Assembly: GCF_947331435.1 (NCBI RefSeq)
Contig: NZ_CAMZOF010000003.1
Location: 124,001-188,000, forward strand
Origin: Pelagibius sp. Alg239-R121
GTDB lineage: Bacteria > Pseudomonadota > Alphaproteobacteria > Kiloniellales > Kiloniellaceae
Direction of reading: 5' to 3'
DNA: 64,000 nucleotides
Each line of letters opens with the position of its first letter. Positions within the stretch are counted from its first letter, which is position 1. Of the stretch, positions 8,852 through 16,390 are shown piece after piece. Under the pieces are notes generated by a model that worked only from the letters and a program-made list of their open reading frames with translations, was not told where the DNA came from and did not search any database. A program made the position numbers and the translations under genes.

Positions 8852-9759
8852 GGCTGCTGAACTCCCTGGGTGTTGAGGTGTATTGAATAGAGCGACGAAG
8901 AGGCGGCGATGAACAGCCGGTTTTTCTTGGGACCGCCGAATGTGCAGTTGGCGATTTTTTCCGGAACCATGATTTTGCCAATGCGTTCGCCAGCGGCCGT
9001 GTAGACCTGGATCGAATCTTCCGAACTTGTGTAGAGATTGCCGTTGACATCGAGACGGAATCCATCGGCCAATCCCGGATCGACGATGGCGAAGACCCGG
9101 CCGTTGGTTAGTGATACGCCGTTAACGACATCAAACACCCGAATGTGGTGGGCACCCTCGGGGTCGTGCGACTTGCCGGTATCGGAGATATAGAGCAGGC
9201 TTTCATCGGGCGAGAAGGCAAGGCCGTTGGGTTTGTCAAAGTCGTCCGCCACGACGCCTAGCTCGTTCGTTTCCGGGTCGAAGCGGTAGACGTAGTTCGC
9301 GCCGATTTCACTTTCGGCCTGATAGCCTTCCTCGTTGCTCATGATACCGTAGGGTGGGTCGGTGAACCAGACTGTTCCGTCCGATTTGACGACGACGTCG
9401 TTGGGCGAGTTGAGTTTCTTGCCCTGATAATTATCGACCACACAGACCACGCTGCCATCATGCTCCGTGCGGCTGATCCGGCGACCACCGTGTTCGCAGC
9501 TCACCAAGCGTCCTTCGCGGTCGCGCGTATGGCCGTTGGTGAAATTGGAGGGGGCGCGATAGACGCTCATGCCGTCGGCTGGGGACCATCTGAGCATGCG
9601 GTTGTTGGGAATGTCGCTCCAGAGAACATAGTCACCTTCGAAGAAATAGACCGGTCCTTCACTCCAGGTCGCCCCGGTGCAATGACGCTCGAGAATTGAT
9701 TCCGGCAACAACAGGTCCCTCATCCTTGGGTCGAGAATCTCAATGTTCTCCCAGGACAT
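8848..9759 (-). CDS. gnl: SMP-30/gluconolactonase family lactonase
   Basis: The 303-residue protein has the six-bladed propeller motifs of the SMP-30/gluconolactonase family: the metal-binding EGPVYF near the N-terminus, NSPNDVVVKSDGTVWFTDPP in the middle, and KPNGLAFSPDESLLYISDTG. It would open a sugar lactone to the aldonic acid used by the surrounding enzymes. No signal peptide is seen, so it should be cytoplasmic. It is upstream of and overlaps the GlcG/HbpS gene, and follows the LacI-type regulator by 30 bases, so regulator, lactonase and GlcG/HbpS probably form one operon controlled by the 11118 operator. Confidence 0.88.
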   Translation of the reverse strand: MSWENIEILDPRMRDLLLPESILERHCTGATWSEGPVYFFEGDYVLWSDIPNNRMLRWSPADGMSVYRAPSNFTNGHTRDREGRLVSCEHGGRRISRTEHDGSVVCVVDNYQGKKLNSPNDVVVKSDGTVWFTDPPYGIMSNEEGYQAESEIGANYVYRFDPETNELGVVADDFDKPNGLAFSPDESLLYISDTGKSHDPEGAHHIRVFDVVNGVSLTNGRVFAIVDPGLADGFRLDVNGNLYTSSEDSIQVYTAAGERIGKIMVPEKIANCTFGGPKKNRLFIAASSSLYSIHLNTQGVQQP

Positions 9760-9789
9760 TTCTCACCCTTTCCTTCTTGTCTGTTTTTT

Positions 9790-10941
9790 TTATGTGCTTT
9801 CCCTGGAGACGACTTTGAAGTCGATCTTCACGGTCGCAGGCGCGACCTCTTCTCCCGCCCGGATCCTGTCGATTGTCGAGAGTAGAAGCTCGCCGGCCTG
9901 CTTGCCGATGTCGTAGCTGTTCACCGTGACGGTCGTAATGGAGGGCCAGCAGCAGCGCGAGACTTCGAAGTCACCGAAACCGGCAACCGCCACACGACCA
10001 GGTACGGACCAGCCGCGCCGATGGCATTCCATGATCACGCCAAAGGCGGAGAGATCGGAAACGCAGATAACCGCGTCGACCTCGGGCCACTGTTCAATCA
10101 TCTGTGCAATGGCCTGGCCACCCTGTTCCATGGAGATTGGTGGCGTGCCGAATGTGATGATATGACCTTCACCCAGTCCGAGTTCGGACATTGCGGCTTC
10201 GTAACCGGCGCGCCGGTCGGCGCCGCGCGTGTCTCGGTTGCTGGAGCCGCCAATGAACCCGATGTTGCGGTAACCACGTTCGACAAGGTGATGGACCATT
10301 GCGCGCGAGGCGTCGGCATTGGAAAAGCCGACAACTTGATCGACCGGCGCCTCTGGCAGGTCCCAAGTCTCGATAATTGGGATCGCTGCCGATTCCAACA
10401 GCCGGCGTGCCCGTTCCGTGTGGAATCCGCCAGTCAGGATCATTCCCTCCGGGCGCCGTCGGAGCATGGCCGAGATCAATTCCTCCTCCCGCCCGGACGA
10501 GTAGTCAGTGTAGCCCAGCAGGAGTTGAAGCCCGCGTTCAGAGAGCGCGTCGGTCAAACCGCAGGCGGTATCGGAAAAATTCGAGTTGTTGATGGTAGGA
10601 ACAAGTGCCGTGATGAAACCGGAGCGTTTCGATGAGAGGCCGCCTGCGGTCAAGTCGGGGACATAACCGATCTCTTCGATGACCCCGAGGATACGTTCGC
10701 GTGTCGTGGCTGAGACCGAGGCACCATCTTTCAAGGCCCGCGACACGGTCATCGCAGAGAAGCCGGAGAGCCGTGCCACGTCGGCCATGGTTGGACGCGG
10801 CAGGTTAGAGCGAAATAAGCTTCCGCGGGAGTCGTCAGGATTCCCATCAGCTCGCATTGTACCGCCAGCCGTTCCTGTTTTGGGGTCTTTTTCTTCTGTC
10901 GCCATGCCCTCTTGTCCGAGTCGCCCGTCCTGCTGTGCCAT
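9790..10941 (-). CDS. gntR: LacI-family regulator, gluconate repressor (GntR-like)
   Basis: The 383-residue frame has a LacI helix-turn-helix at about residues 50-75 (TMADVARLSGFSAMTVSRAL) and a periplasmic-binding-like effector domain (GFITALVPTINNSNFSD onwards). The DNA-binding domain is preceded by an unusually long, charged extension of about 48 residues. The true start may be the ATG at 10905, which has AAGAGGG just before it, or a later one. A perfect TGTTATCGATAACA palindrome lies upstream at 11118-11131, so autoregulation is likely. The same palindrome in the idnO/dehydrogenase promoter makes this the probable repressor of the whole aldonate cluster, with gluconate or a derivative as inducer. 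Confidence 0.85.
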   Translation of the reverse strand: MAQQDGRLGQEGMATEEKDPKTGTAGGTMRADGNPDDSRGSLFRSNLPRPTMADVARLSGFSAMTVSRALKDGASVSATTRERILGVIEEIGYVPDLTAGGLSSKRSGFITALVPTINNSNFSDTACGLTDALSERGLQLLLGYTDYSSGREEELISAMLRRRPEGMILTGGFHTERARRLLESAAIPIIETWDLPEAPVDQVVGFSNADASRAMVHHLVERGYRNIGFIGGSSNRDTRGADRRAGYEAAMSELGLGEGHIITFGTPPISMEQGGQAIAQMIEQWPEVDAVICVSDLSAFGVIMECHRRGWSVPGRVAVAGFGDFEVSRCCWPSITTVTVNSYDIGKQAGELLLSTIDRIRAGEEVAPATVKIDFKVVSREST

Positions 10942-11117
10942 CAGGTTATTGGTCTTATTCTTTTCTCAACATCCCGGCTTTGTACCGTTTCGCTGGTGTT
11001 GGCAGCCTTATGGGATCAATTGGCAGTGAATGCCGTGCGAGGCAAGAACATCATTGCACCAGGGTGTCCCCTGACGAGACCCTGCTCTCAGGGGCGCCGA
11101 AAGTGATCAGTTTCGAA

Positions 11118-11131
11118 TGTTATCGATAACA
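11118..11131. promoter_or_regulatory. GntR-type operator palindrome 3
   Basis: TGTTATCGATAACA is identical to the palindrome at 6206-6219. It lies about 180 bases upstream of the LacI-type regulator start and about 30 bases past the stop of the DUF3422 gene, in the promoter region of the regulator-lactonase operon. This is the expected place for autorepression. Confidence 0.74.
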
Positions 11132-11162
11132 AATGTTGTATTGATGATCAAGCGCAAGGTGA

Positions 11163-12593
11163 TCAGGAGTGCTTCTCACCATCGTGGGCCGACTTCCTGA
11201 TGCGGCGTACCATCAGCCAGACGGATAGGACGATGAAGGGCGCGGCAACCGTAGTGATGACCGAAGAGTCGACGGGCAGGTAGCTTTTGGGGATTCCCTT
11301 CAGGAGCCAGGATAGAATGCCGATGCAATAATAGCTGACCGCTGCGACGGAAAGACCTTCAACCGTCTGCTGCAGGCGCAGTTGCAGCTGAGAGCGCCGG
11401 TCCATTGAGGCCAAAAGATCCTGGTTCTGGCGTTCGAGCTCGACGTCAACCCTCGCCCGGAGCAGCGACGATGCCCGGGCAATGCGTTCGGAGGTCGAAG
11501 ATTGCCGGTCGAGAATTGCCTGAAAGCTCCGAATCGCGGGCCCAAGCCGCCGTTCGATGAAGACGGAAAGGCGCTGATAGCCTTCGATGCGTTCTTCGCG
11601 CAGCTCGTCCAGACGTGACGCAACAATCGAATAATAGGCTTTGGCCGCGCTGAAACGGAAGTTGGTTTCAGCGCCAACAGTCTCAGCCCGCGCGGCCAGA
11701 GAGGTCAGTTCGGTCAGCAGCCGGGCCTGATCGTCGGGGCCGGCCGAGCCGATCTCCTGGATCAGTTTGCGCAGTTCATCGTCGATCTGGCCGATGTTCC
11801 GGCCGGCGGACTTTGCGACGGGCCAGGCAATCAGCGCTAAGGTGCGGTAGGTTTCGATATCGATCAGGCGTTGAAGCAGTCGCCCCGCACGGTTCGGATT
11901 TTCGGAGTCATCGCGAACCAGGAAACGAGAAAACCCGTCTTCGTGGAACGTGAAGTCCGTCATGATCTTGGCTCTGCCGCCGTTGGCGGTCACTGCGACG
12001 ATGCGGTTGCCGGACAGCAAGTCCGTTTTTTCTTTTCCCAACCAGCGCGGATCTTGCGGACTGTCGACATAAAAACGCAATGCAACGACGGGCTTTCCGG
12101 TCTGCTTTTCGGCTGATTTCTCGGGCGTTGTGCCTTCGCTGGTTCCCATAAGATCCGCAGTAATAACCCGTCCGAAGACGGCTTCGGACCCGTCCGGCGG
12201 GTTTTTGCAAAGGACGGTATAGGAGCAGAATTCAGTGTGGCGTTCCCACTTGAAGATGACGCGGTCGTCTTCGAGAACCAATTGCTGCTTAGCGTCGGAG
12301 CCGACGGAATGGCCAAGCTGCTGCGCAACGTTGCGCACGTTCTCCCAATCTTTTTGCGCGTCGAGTTCGCCGGACAGAAAAACAAGATGCTCGCAGATGC
12401 ACGGAGCTGCGGCTGTTAACGACGGCCTTGCATTGGTTTCCGCCATGACTTCGTGTCGCAGGGGGTGGAGTGAGTCGCCGGAAAGGCGTACCGATTCTTC
12501 CTGCTGCGATTCAGCCAAAATGTCATCTTTTACCGATGCGCCCTTGGTCAGAGCGGCTCGGTTTTCCTCGATTTCACGCTCTAATCTGTGCAT
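11163..12593 (-). CDS. DUF3422 family membrane-anchored protein
   Basis: The 476-residue protein matches the DUF3422 pattern: LHPLRHEVMAETNARPSL near residue 42, HTEFCSYT, a central RAGRLLQRLIDIETYRTLAL, FSAAKAYYSIVASRLDELRE, and the coiled QNQDLLASMDRRSQLQLRLQ leading into QTVEGLSVAAVSYY. Two membrane segments follow near the C-terminus (VAAVSYYCIGILSWLL and VAAPFIVLSVWLMV), ending in a basic tail. Most of the protein is therefore a cytosolic coiled-coil domain anchored at its end. The family is widespread in proteobacteria and its function is unknown. It is monocistronic and unrelated to its sugar-acid neighbours. Confidence 0.82.
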   Translation of the reverse strand: MHRLEREIEENRAALTKGASVKDDILAESQQEESVRLSGDSLHPLRHEVMAETNARPSLTAAAPCICEHLVFLSGELDAQKDWENVRNVAQQLGHSVGSDAKQQLVLEDDRVIFKWERHTEFCSYTVLCKNPPDGSEAVFGRVITADLMGTSEGTTPEKSAEKQTGKPVVALRFYVDSPQDPRWLGKEKTDLLSGNRIVAVTANGGRAKIMTDFTFHEDGFSRFLVRDDSENPNRAGRLLQRLIDIETYRTLALIAWPVAKSAGRNIGQIDDELRKLIQEIGSAGPDDQARLLTELTSLAARAETVGAETNFRFSAAKAYYSIVASRLDELREERIEGYQRLSVFIERRLGPAIRSFQAILDRQSSTSERIARASSLLRARVDVELERQNQDLLASMDRRSQLQLRLQQTVEGLSVAAVSYYCIGILSWLLKGIPKSYLPVDSSVITTVAAPFIVLSVWLMVRRIRKSAHDGEKHS

Positions 12594-13586
12594 GGAGCTC
12601 CACCTCGGTCAACCTCGCGCCTACGAGCCTGGGCAAGATTTGGGATCCTCGCGGCATTGTGCAGAGTTATCACAACAAGTCACATCCAAAACGTTAGCCT
12701 GGCAAAAGGCTGCAACGATCTTCCCGATAGCAGGGAGGTCTCTTGCAAATCAGAGGGCATTTAGTCGCATTTAGGCGCTTTGCAGCGTCGCTTGCCTGCC
12801 TGATGAGACTGATAGCACCAAGAAGAGTGGGCGTGATTTTTTAAGAGATGTGTTGGAAGCTGCTGCGCCTTGTACGGGAAATACCGCATGTTGCAGGAGC
12901 CTGAAGATCCCCATTTCAGATAAAGAGCGCCATGTTTCGTCTATGATCTGTGTCTGGTGGCGCTCGTTAAAGTGTTGGTATCACTTGCACCGCGTCGTGG
13001 CTGTGCCTTCAGCTAGGAAGCAGGATCACGGCGCGGTGTCCTTTCTCCTGAAAACACAGAATCCTGCTTAAAGTTGCTGCTGGTCCCCAGAACACTAGGG
13101 AAGTTCGACCGTGGCATCCAATTGGCTCGCCTGACTTCTGGGCGTTTCGGCGCCTCAAGACGTAATTCCTACGTAACAGGCAGGCTGATTCGGACCTTCA
13201 GAGCGGTTTGCCTCTGTGCTGCTATGAAAAGATCGTCAATTTGATGCATCATTTCGGTGGTCCGAGCCTCGGCGGCCATATCCGGCGATAACAGAGAGTT
13301 TTTCAACCGATAACCGTAAGCTTATAGGGGAATTTGATTGGCAAGGCGTCAAGATGCGACGCGCGAGCAGCCTTTTGTAATTCCAGCATAAATGGCAATT
13401 ACGAATTTGTTCGCTTACTGACAAACCACTTGATTCAATGACGTTTTTCGCTGTAGCGGGGGTCGGGAGGGATGAAATTTTTTTGAACAAGATGTCTAAA
13501 GTTTTGGTTAAAGATGTGTTACCTTCTTCCCAAATAGAGTTTCGCAGACAGAAATCGTGCAGCGAATCCAGTTAGGGGAAATACGG
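12594..13586. other. Gene-poor intergenic region
   Basis: Nearly 1 kb without a convincing gene. The short open frames at 12850-13071 and 13236-13490 have no family-like composition and no good ribosome site. The right end is AT-rich and probably holds the promoter of the small gene at 13587. No tRNA, repeat or strong terminator was seen. Confidence 0.6.
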
Positions 13587-13736
13587 ATGAACAAAACGGA
13601 TCATCAGGATCTTGGAAAGCTCGCAGGTTCGGCCGAACACGAAAAATGGCCGGCGTTGCGTTCGACGGCCTTTATTCTGCTTACAAGTGTGGTGATATGG
13701 CTGGCCTTCGTAATGGCCGTTGCCAACTTGGGTTAG
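13587..13736 (+). CDS. Small single-pass membrane protein
   Basis: A 49-residue reading frame starting MNKTDHQDLGKLAGSAEHE and ending in one hydrophobic helix (about residues 27-47: AFILLTSVVIWLAFVMAVAN). It has a strong ribosome site, AGGGGAA, 7 bases before the ATG and an AT-rich upstream region. A short soluble head and one C-terminal membrane helix suggest a tail-anchored small protein. Its function is unknown. A 6-bp-stem hairpin follows at 13771-13790. Confidence 0.6.
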   Translation: MNKTDHQDLGKLAGSAEHEKWPALRSTAFILLTSVVIWLAFVMAVANLG

Positions 13737-13770
13737 CCGATCGGACTGACTTACCGCGCATTAGGATTGG

Positions 13771-13790
13771 GCCCGGTTGTAGAGCCGGGC
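13771..13790. terminator. Hairpin between convergent small genes
   Basis: GCCCGG and CCGGGC form a perfect 6-bp stem with an 8-base loop. It lies between the stops of the small membrane gene (13736, plus) and the small acidic gene (13827, minus), so it may serve both. A short T-rich stretch follows some bases later on the plus strand; without an immediate T-run the call is weak. Confidence 0.35.
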
Positions 13791-13826
13791 TAAGACGTCT
13801 TGTTTTGAAACCAGCGTCGCCGCTGG

Positions 13827-14033
13827 TCAGCTTCCCTCCATGCTGGCGAGCATCTGCCTGAGCACTTCGCAGGTAAAATCCTTGTCCTGGACCGTACCGA
13901 ACCCCCTGACATCGTAACCACCCTTGCCGTCTTCTTTCAGTCCGATTGCAATCAGATGTTCGGCGCCAAATTCCTGCATTTCTCGTACAAGATTGTCGAA
14001 CTTTGCTGTGTCGGTAGAAGAATTCTTGTCCAT
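13827..14033 (-). CDS. Small acidic hypothetical protein
   Basis: A 68-residue protein (MDKNSSTDTAKFDNLVREMQ...) with no signal peptide or membrane segment. The frame can be extended by two codons to a TTG at 14039, but ATG at 14033 is the better start, with AGGA about 10 bases upstream. A predicted helix (FDNLVREMQEFGAEHLIAIG) is followed by a short beta-like stretch and a final helix (CEVLRQMLASME). The amphipathic pattern and composition look like a real protein, but no family was recognised. Confidence 0.5.
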   Translation of the reverse strand: MDKNSSTDTAKFDNLVREMQEFGAEHLIAIGLKEDGKGGYDVRGFGTVQDKDFTCEVLRQMLASMEGS

Positions 14034-14396
14034 GATCAAAGGGTCCTGTCACTGAGCCTAGAGAATTTCGCATGAAAGCGATTTCAAGTTAAGTTCTCTA
14101 ACTATTTGTTTTAGCGTGCTTTTCCGCTGCGTAAGAGAAGCCGGATTTGCGGAAACAGCTGCTACCGATGATGAGAGAAATACACGTTCTGACGGAACCT
14201 GCAAGGTTCGATCCGGGCGCGTTCGCTTCTTGCAGGCAGGACAAGAAGTTTGCCGCTATGGCGCGATATTCGACACCGGTGCCCGGAGTCTATGCGCCAG
14301 CCGGAGCGGGAACACACAAAAGCACCCCAAGGCCCTTGACAGAAGGGCGCCTGACCACCTATACGCCTGCGTCTGACGGCATGTTTCCATGCTTGT
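14034..14396. other. Intergenic region before tRNA-Met
   Basis: No credible gene was seen in these 363 bases. Two overlapping plus-strand frames (14116-14376, 14147-14419) run into the tRNA and look like chance. The tRNA promoter must lie here, but no clear -35/-10 pair could be fixed by eye. Confidence 0.5.
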
Positions 14397-14473
14397 GGCG
14401 GAGTAGCTCAGCTGGTTAGAGCAGCGGAATCATAATCCGCGTGTCGGGGGTTCAAGTCCCTCCTCCGCTACCA
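14397..14473 (+). tRNA. tRNA-Met (CAT anticodon, elongator type)
   Basis: A 77-base tRNA with encoded CCA. The acceptor arm GGCGGAG pairs with CTCCGCT (first pair G-T). The D arm is AGCTCAGCTGGTTAGAGC, the anticodon arm is GCGGA-ATCATAA-TCCGC with anticodon CAT, and the T loop is GTTCAAGTC. The shape matches alphaproteobacterial elongator tRNA-Met rather than initiator tRNA or the lysidine-modified tRNA-Ile2. Its 3' end is repeated at 15828-15844, indicating use as an integration target. Confidence 0.93.
14457..14473 (+). repeat. Direct repeat, tRNA-side copy (attachment-site-like)
   Basis: TCCCTCCTCCGCTACCA is the last 17 bases of tRNA-Met. It is repeated exactly at 15828-15844, with further partial similarity upstream (GGTTCAAG against GGGTCAAA). 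This is the usual footprint of integrase-mediated insertion into a tRNA 3' end. Confidence 0.8.
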
Positions 14474-14664
14474 ATTTTACTAATAAAATCAATAGTTTAG
14501 AGTGAAATCAGACCGATAATGGTAGCAGTTTAGCACGTTATTGTTGTTGGTTTTACGAAGCGCGCGTGCAGTTCAACGACTATAGGCTGCTTGTTATTGT
14601 TTCTATACAACCAAGTTGGTTTTCGCCTATCCTAGATTGACTATATCTCGGATCGGCGTAACCC

Positions 14665-15756
14665 ATGGACGCATTAAAGGCCTTTGCGGATATCGCTCCG
14701 TTCCTCTCCAATCCTCTGGTGTTGGTGGGTTTCGTCCTGCTCTTGTTCTTCGGCATTCATCGGACTTTGATCAAATCCGGGGTCCTGCGGCCGTTGTCCG
14801 AGAGGCAGGGCGGCGTCGTGGTCAAACTCTTGCTGAAGTACGGCTTCGTGATTGCATTGGTGATGATCCTTTGCGGTTTTGGCTACGCCTTCTACACGGC
14901 AACGCTAGATGTGGAGCGAAGTGCTAAGGTCGCTGAGACAGTTAAAGTTCTGCAAGAAGCTCATGAGCGAGAGATTGCCGAGTACCAACGTCGCGAAGAG
15001 GCGTATCAGAGACGAGATGAAGAACTGACCAAAGCGGTCACGGCATTTGCGCATTTAGCCGAGAAGCCCGACGCTCCGCAGAGTGTCGAGGACGCTCAGA
15101 AAGAGTTGGAAGCCGGAAATCCGGAGGCAGCGGAGCAAATCTTTGCTGACACTTTGGAGCGAAAGGCGGCCGAGGGCGAAGCGGCGAACAAGGAAGCCGC
15201 CGCTGCTGCGCGTCACCTCGGTGCACTGGCGACCTTGAACGATGCGCAAAAGGCATTGGTTGCCTACCGGCGAGCAAGCAAATTGGATCCAGAGTACTCG
15301 AGTGTTTGGATTAGCTTGGGGGACGCGGCTGTCACAGCAGGATCTCTTGCGGAAGCGGAGCGGGCGTTCCGCCAATATCTTGAGTTTCAGGAACAGGACG
15401 GTGATGAGCGCGAGATATCGGTCAGTCATAACAGGATCGGCGATGTTCAGGTTGCGCAAGGCGATCTTAGCGGCGCACTGAAGAGCTATCAGGCTGGATT
15501 GGAGATTGCCGATCGTCTCGCGTCACAGGATCCCGGGAACGCCGGCTGGCAACGGGACCTTTCGGTCAGTCACGAAAGGATCGGCGATGTGTGGATCAAG
15601 CTCGGAAAAGAACAAACCGCACTAGTGTCTTATTCACAGAGCTACGATATCGCGAAGAAGCTGGCTGAGAAGCATCCGGAACATCCAGAGTTTCAGTCAG
15701 ATCTTACATACCTAAATGAAAAGCTCAGCGTTTATCGAGGTGTTTTTGAAAAGTGA
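14665..15756 (+). CDS. Membrane-anchored TPR-repeat protein
   Basis: The 363-residue protein has two N-terminal membrane helices (about residues 14-32 and 57-78), a charged coiled coil (about 82-125) and then tetratricopeptide-like repeats to the C-terminus. The repeats include ALVAYRRASKLDPEYSSVW, GSLAEAERAFRQYLEFQEQD and WQRDLSVSHERIGDVW; the last form recurs in Rhodospirillales TPR proteins. It probably scaffolds protein-protein contacts at the membrane. It is the only gene between tRNA-Met and the repeated tRNA end, so it is the cargo of the insert. The start is ATG at 14665 with no strong ribosome site. Any role in defence or signalling would be speculation. Confidence 0.75.
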   Translation: MDALKAFADIAPFLSNPLVLVGFVLLLFFGIHRTLIKSGVLRPLSERQGGVVVKLLLKYGFVIALVMILCGFGYAFYTATLDVERSAKVAETVKVLQEAHEREIAEYQRREEAYQRRDEELTKAVTAFAHLAEKPDAPQSVEDAQKELEAGNPEAAEQIFADTLERKAAEGEAANKEAAAAARHLGALATLNDAQKALVAYRRASKLDPEYSSVWISLGDAAVTAGSLAEAERAFRQYLEFQEQDGDEREISVSHNRIGDVQVAQGDLSGALKSYQAGLEIADRLASQDPGNAGWQRDLSVSHERIGDVWIKLGKEQTALVSYSQSYDIAKKLAEKHPEHPEFQSDLTYLNEKLSVYRGVFEK

Positions 15757-15827
15757 GAGCATTTTGAGTGATGCGGCTAACACTACGCCGAAAAACTGAT
15801 GAAACCCGAAGTACTTTTAGGGTCAAA

Positions 15828-15844
15828 TCCCTCCTCCGCTACCA
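15828..15844 (+). repeat. Direct repeat, distal copy of tRNA-Met 3' end
   Basis: TCCCTCCTCCGCTACCA is identical to 14457-14473. The bases upstream do not form a D arm or anticodon arm, so this is not a second tRNA gene but an attachment-site-like remnant. Confidence 0.8.
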
Positions 15845-16235
15845 TTCTTTTCGAACCAATTCGACTCTTTGAGCACGTCGGTCCTACGGGGTCTGATGCG
15901 AGCGGTTCGCCCTAGTGCAATTGATCGAACCCGCAGACCTCTCTCAATACTTGGGAGGCATCGGGCTCACTACGAATGTGGCCCGGGTTGTTTCTTCACC
16001 AGGCCTTGCCTGTTTTCGCTCATCGAGATGTCTGCGGATGACACGAGGGTCAATTTGCAATCGGTACAACTTGAGAGCACCGGGGCTCAGGCGTATGGGT
16101 CTAAGGGAGCCTGGTTAAGCATGCCAGGTTCCGGGCTTAAGCAGTTTTTTCCGCCCAAAGTCTTCTTCCGGTTGCCGACACAGCCAGGTCGGACCCATCA
16201 AGTGTCGCGACTTAGCCGGTGCCGGTGATTATAAA
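15845..16235. other. Intergenic region right of the tRNA insert
   Basis: No convincing gene. A 119-codon frame (15869-16228) has many Arg, Cys and Pro residues with no ordered pattern and looks like chance. The right end leads into the operator dyads at 16236-16271. Confidence 0.5.
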
Positions 16236-16271
16236 GTGAACACTGTTCAAAAAATATTGAACAGTGTTCAC
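16236..16271. promoter_or_regulatory. Double operator: 15-bp perfect inverted repeat made of two dyads
   Basis: GTGAACACTGTTCAA (16236-16250) and TTGAACAGTGTTCAC (16257-16271) are perfect inverted copies separated by 6 bases. Each arm is itself a dyad, TGAACA-n-TGTTCA, so the element offers two repressor sites with centres 21 bases apart, two helical turns. A third site lies at 16357-16369. The arrangement suits a dimeric regulator such as a TetR-type protein binding cooperatively upstream of the VIT/VWA gene. Confidence 0.75.
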
Positions 16272-16356
16272 GATCGACCTATGTATCACTTCTCGTTCAA
16301 TTGAGAGCCGACCCTGCTGCGTCGACATGTGTCCGCGCAAAGGTTTGCGAAAAAAT

Positions 16357-16369
16357 TGAACAATGTTCA
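16357..16369. promoter_or_regulatory. Third TGAACA-n-TGTTCA operator dyad
   Basis: TGAACAATGTTCA is a 13-base dyad of the same form as the pair at 16236-16271. It ends 21 bases before the ATG at 16391. The promoter should lie between the double site and this one, so binding would cover the start region. Confidence 0.7.
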
Positions 16370-16390
16370 TTATTGTTAAGGAATCATCCT

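Larger units (their letters stand above)
14474..15844 (+). mobile_element. 1.37 kb tRNA-flanked insert (mini-island)
   Basis: The segment lies between the 3' end of tRNA-Met and an exact 17-base copy of that end. It carries one gene, the TPR protein at 14665-15756, and no integrase. Its left part is noticeably AT-rich compared with the surroundings. The layout suggests a decayed or non-autonomous island that integrated at the tRNA and kept its cargo. A duplication of the tRNA end without a mobile origin is less likely but possible. Confidence 0.55.

Noticed and set aside
12850-13490. Two short frames (12850-13071 plus, 13236-13490 minus) in the gene-poor region
   Set aside because: Composition and lack of initiation signals look like chance.
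15820-15844. Possible second tRNA gene
   Set aside because: Only the 3' end of tRNA-Met is present; no D arm or anticodon arm precedes it.
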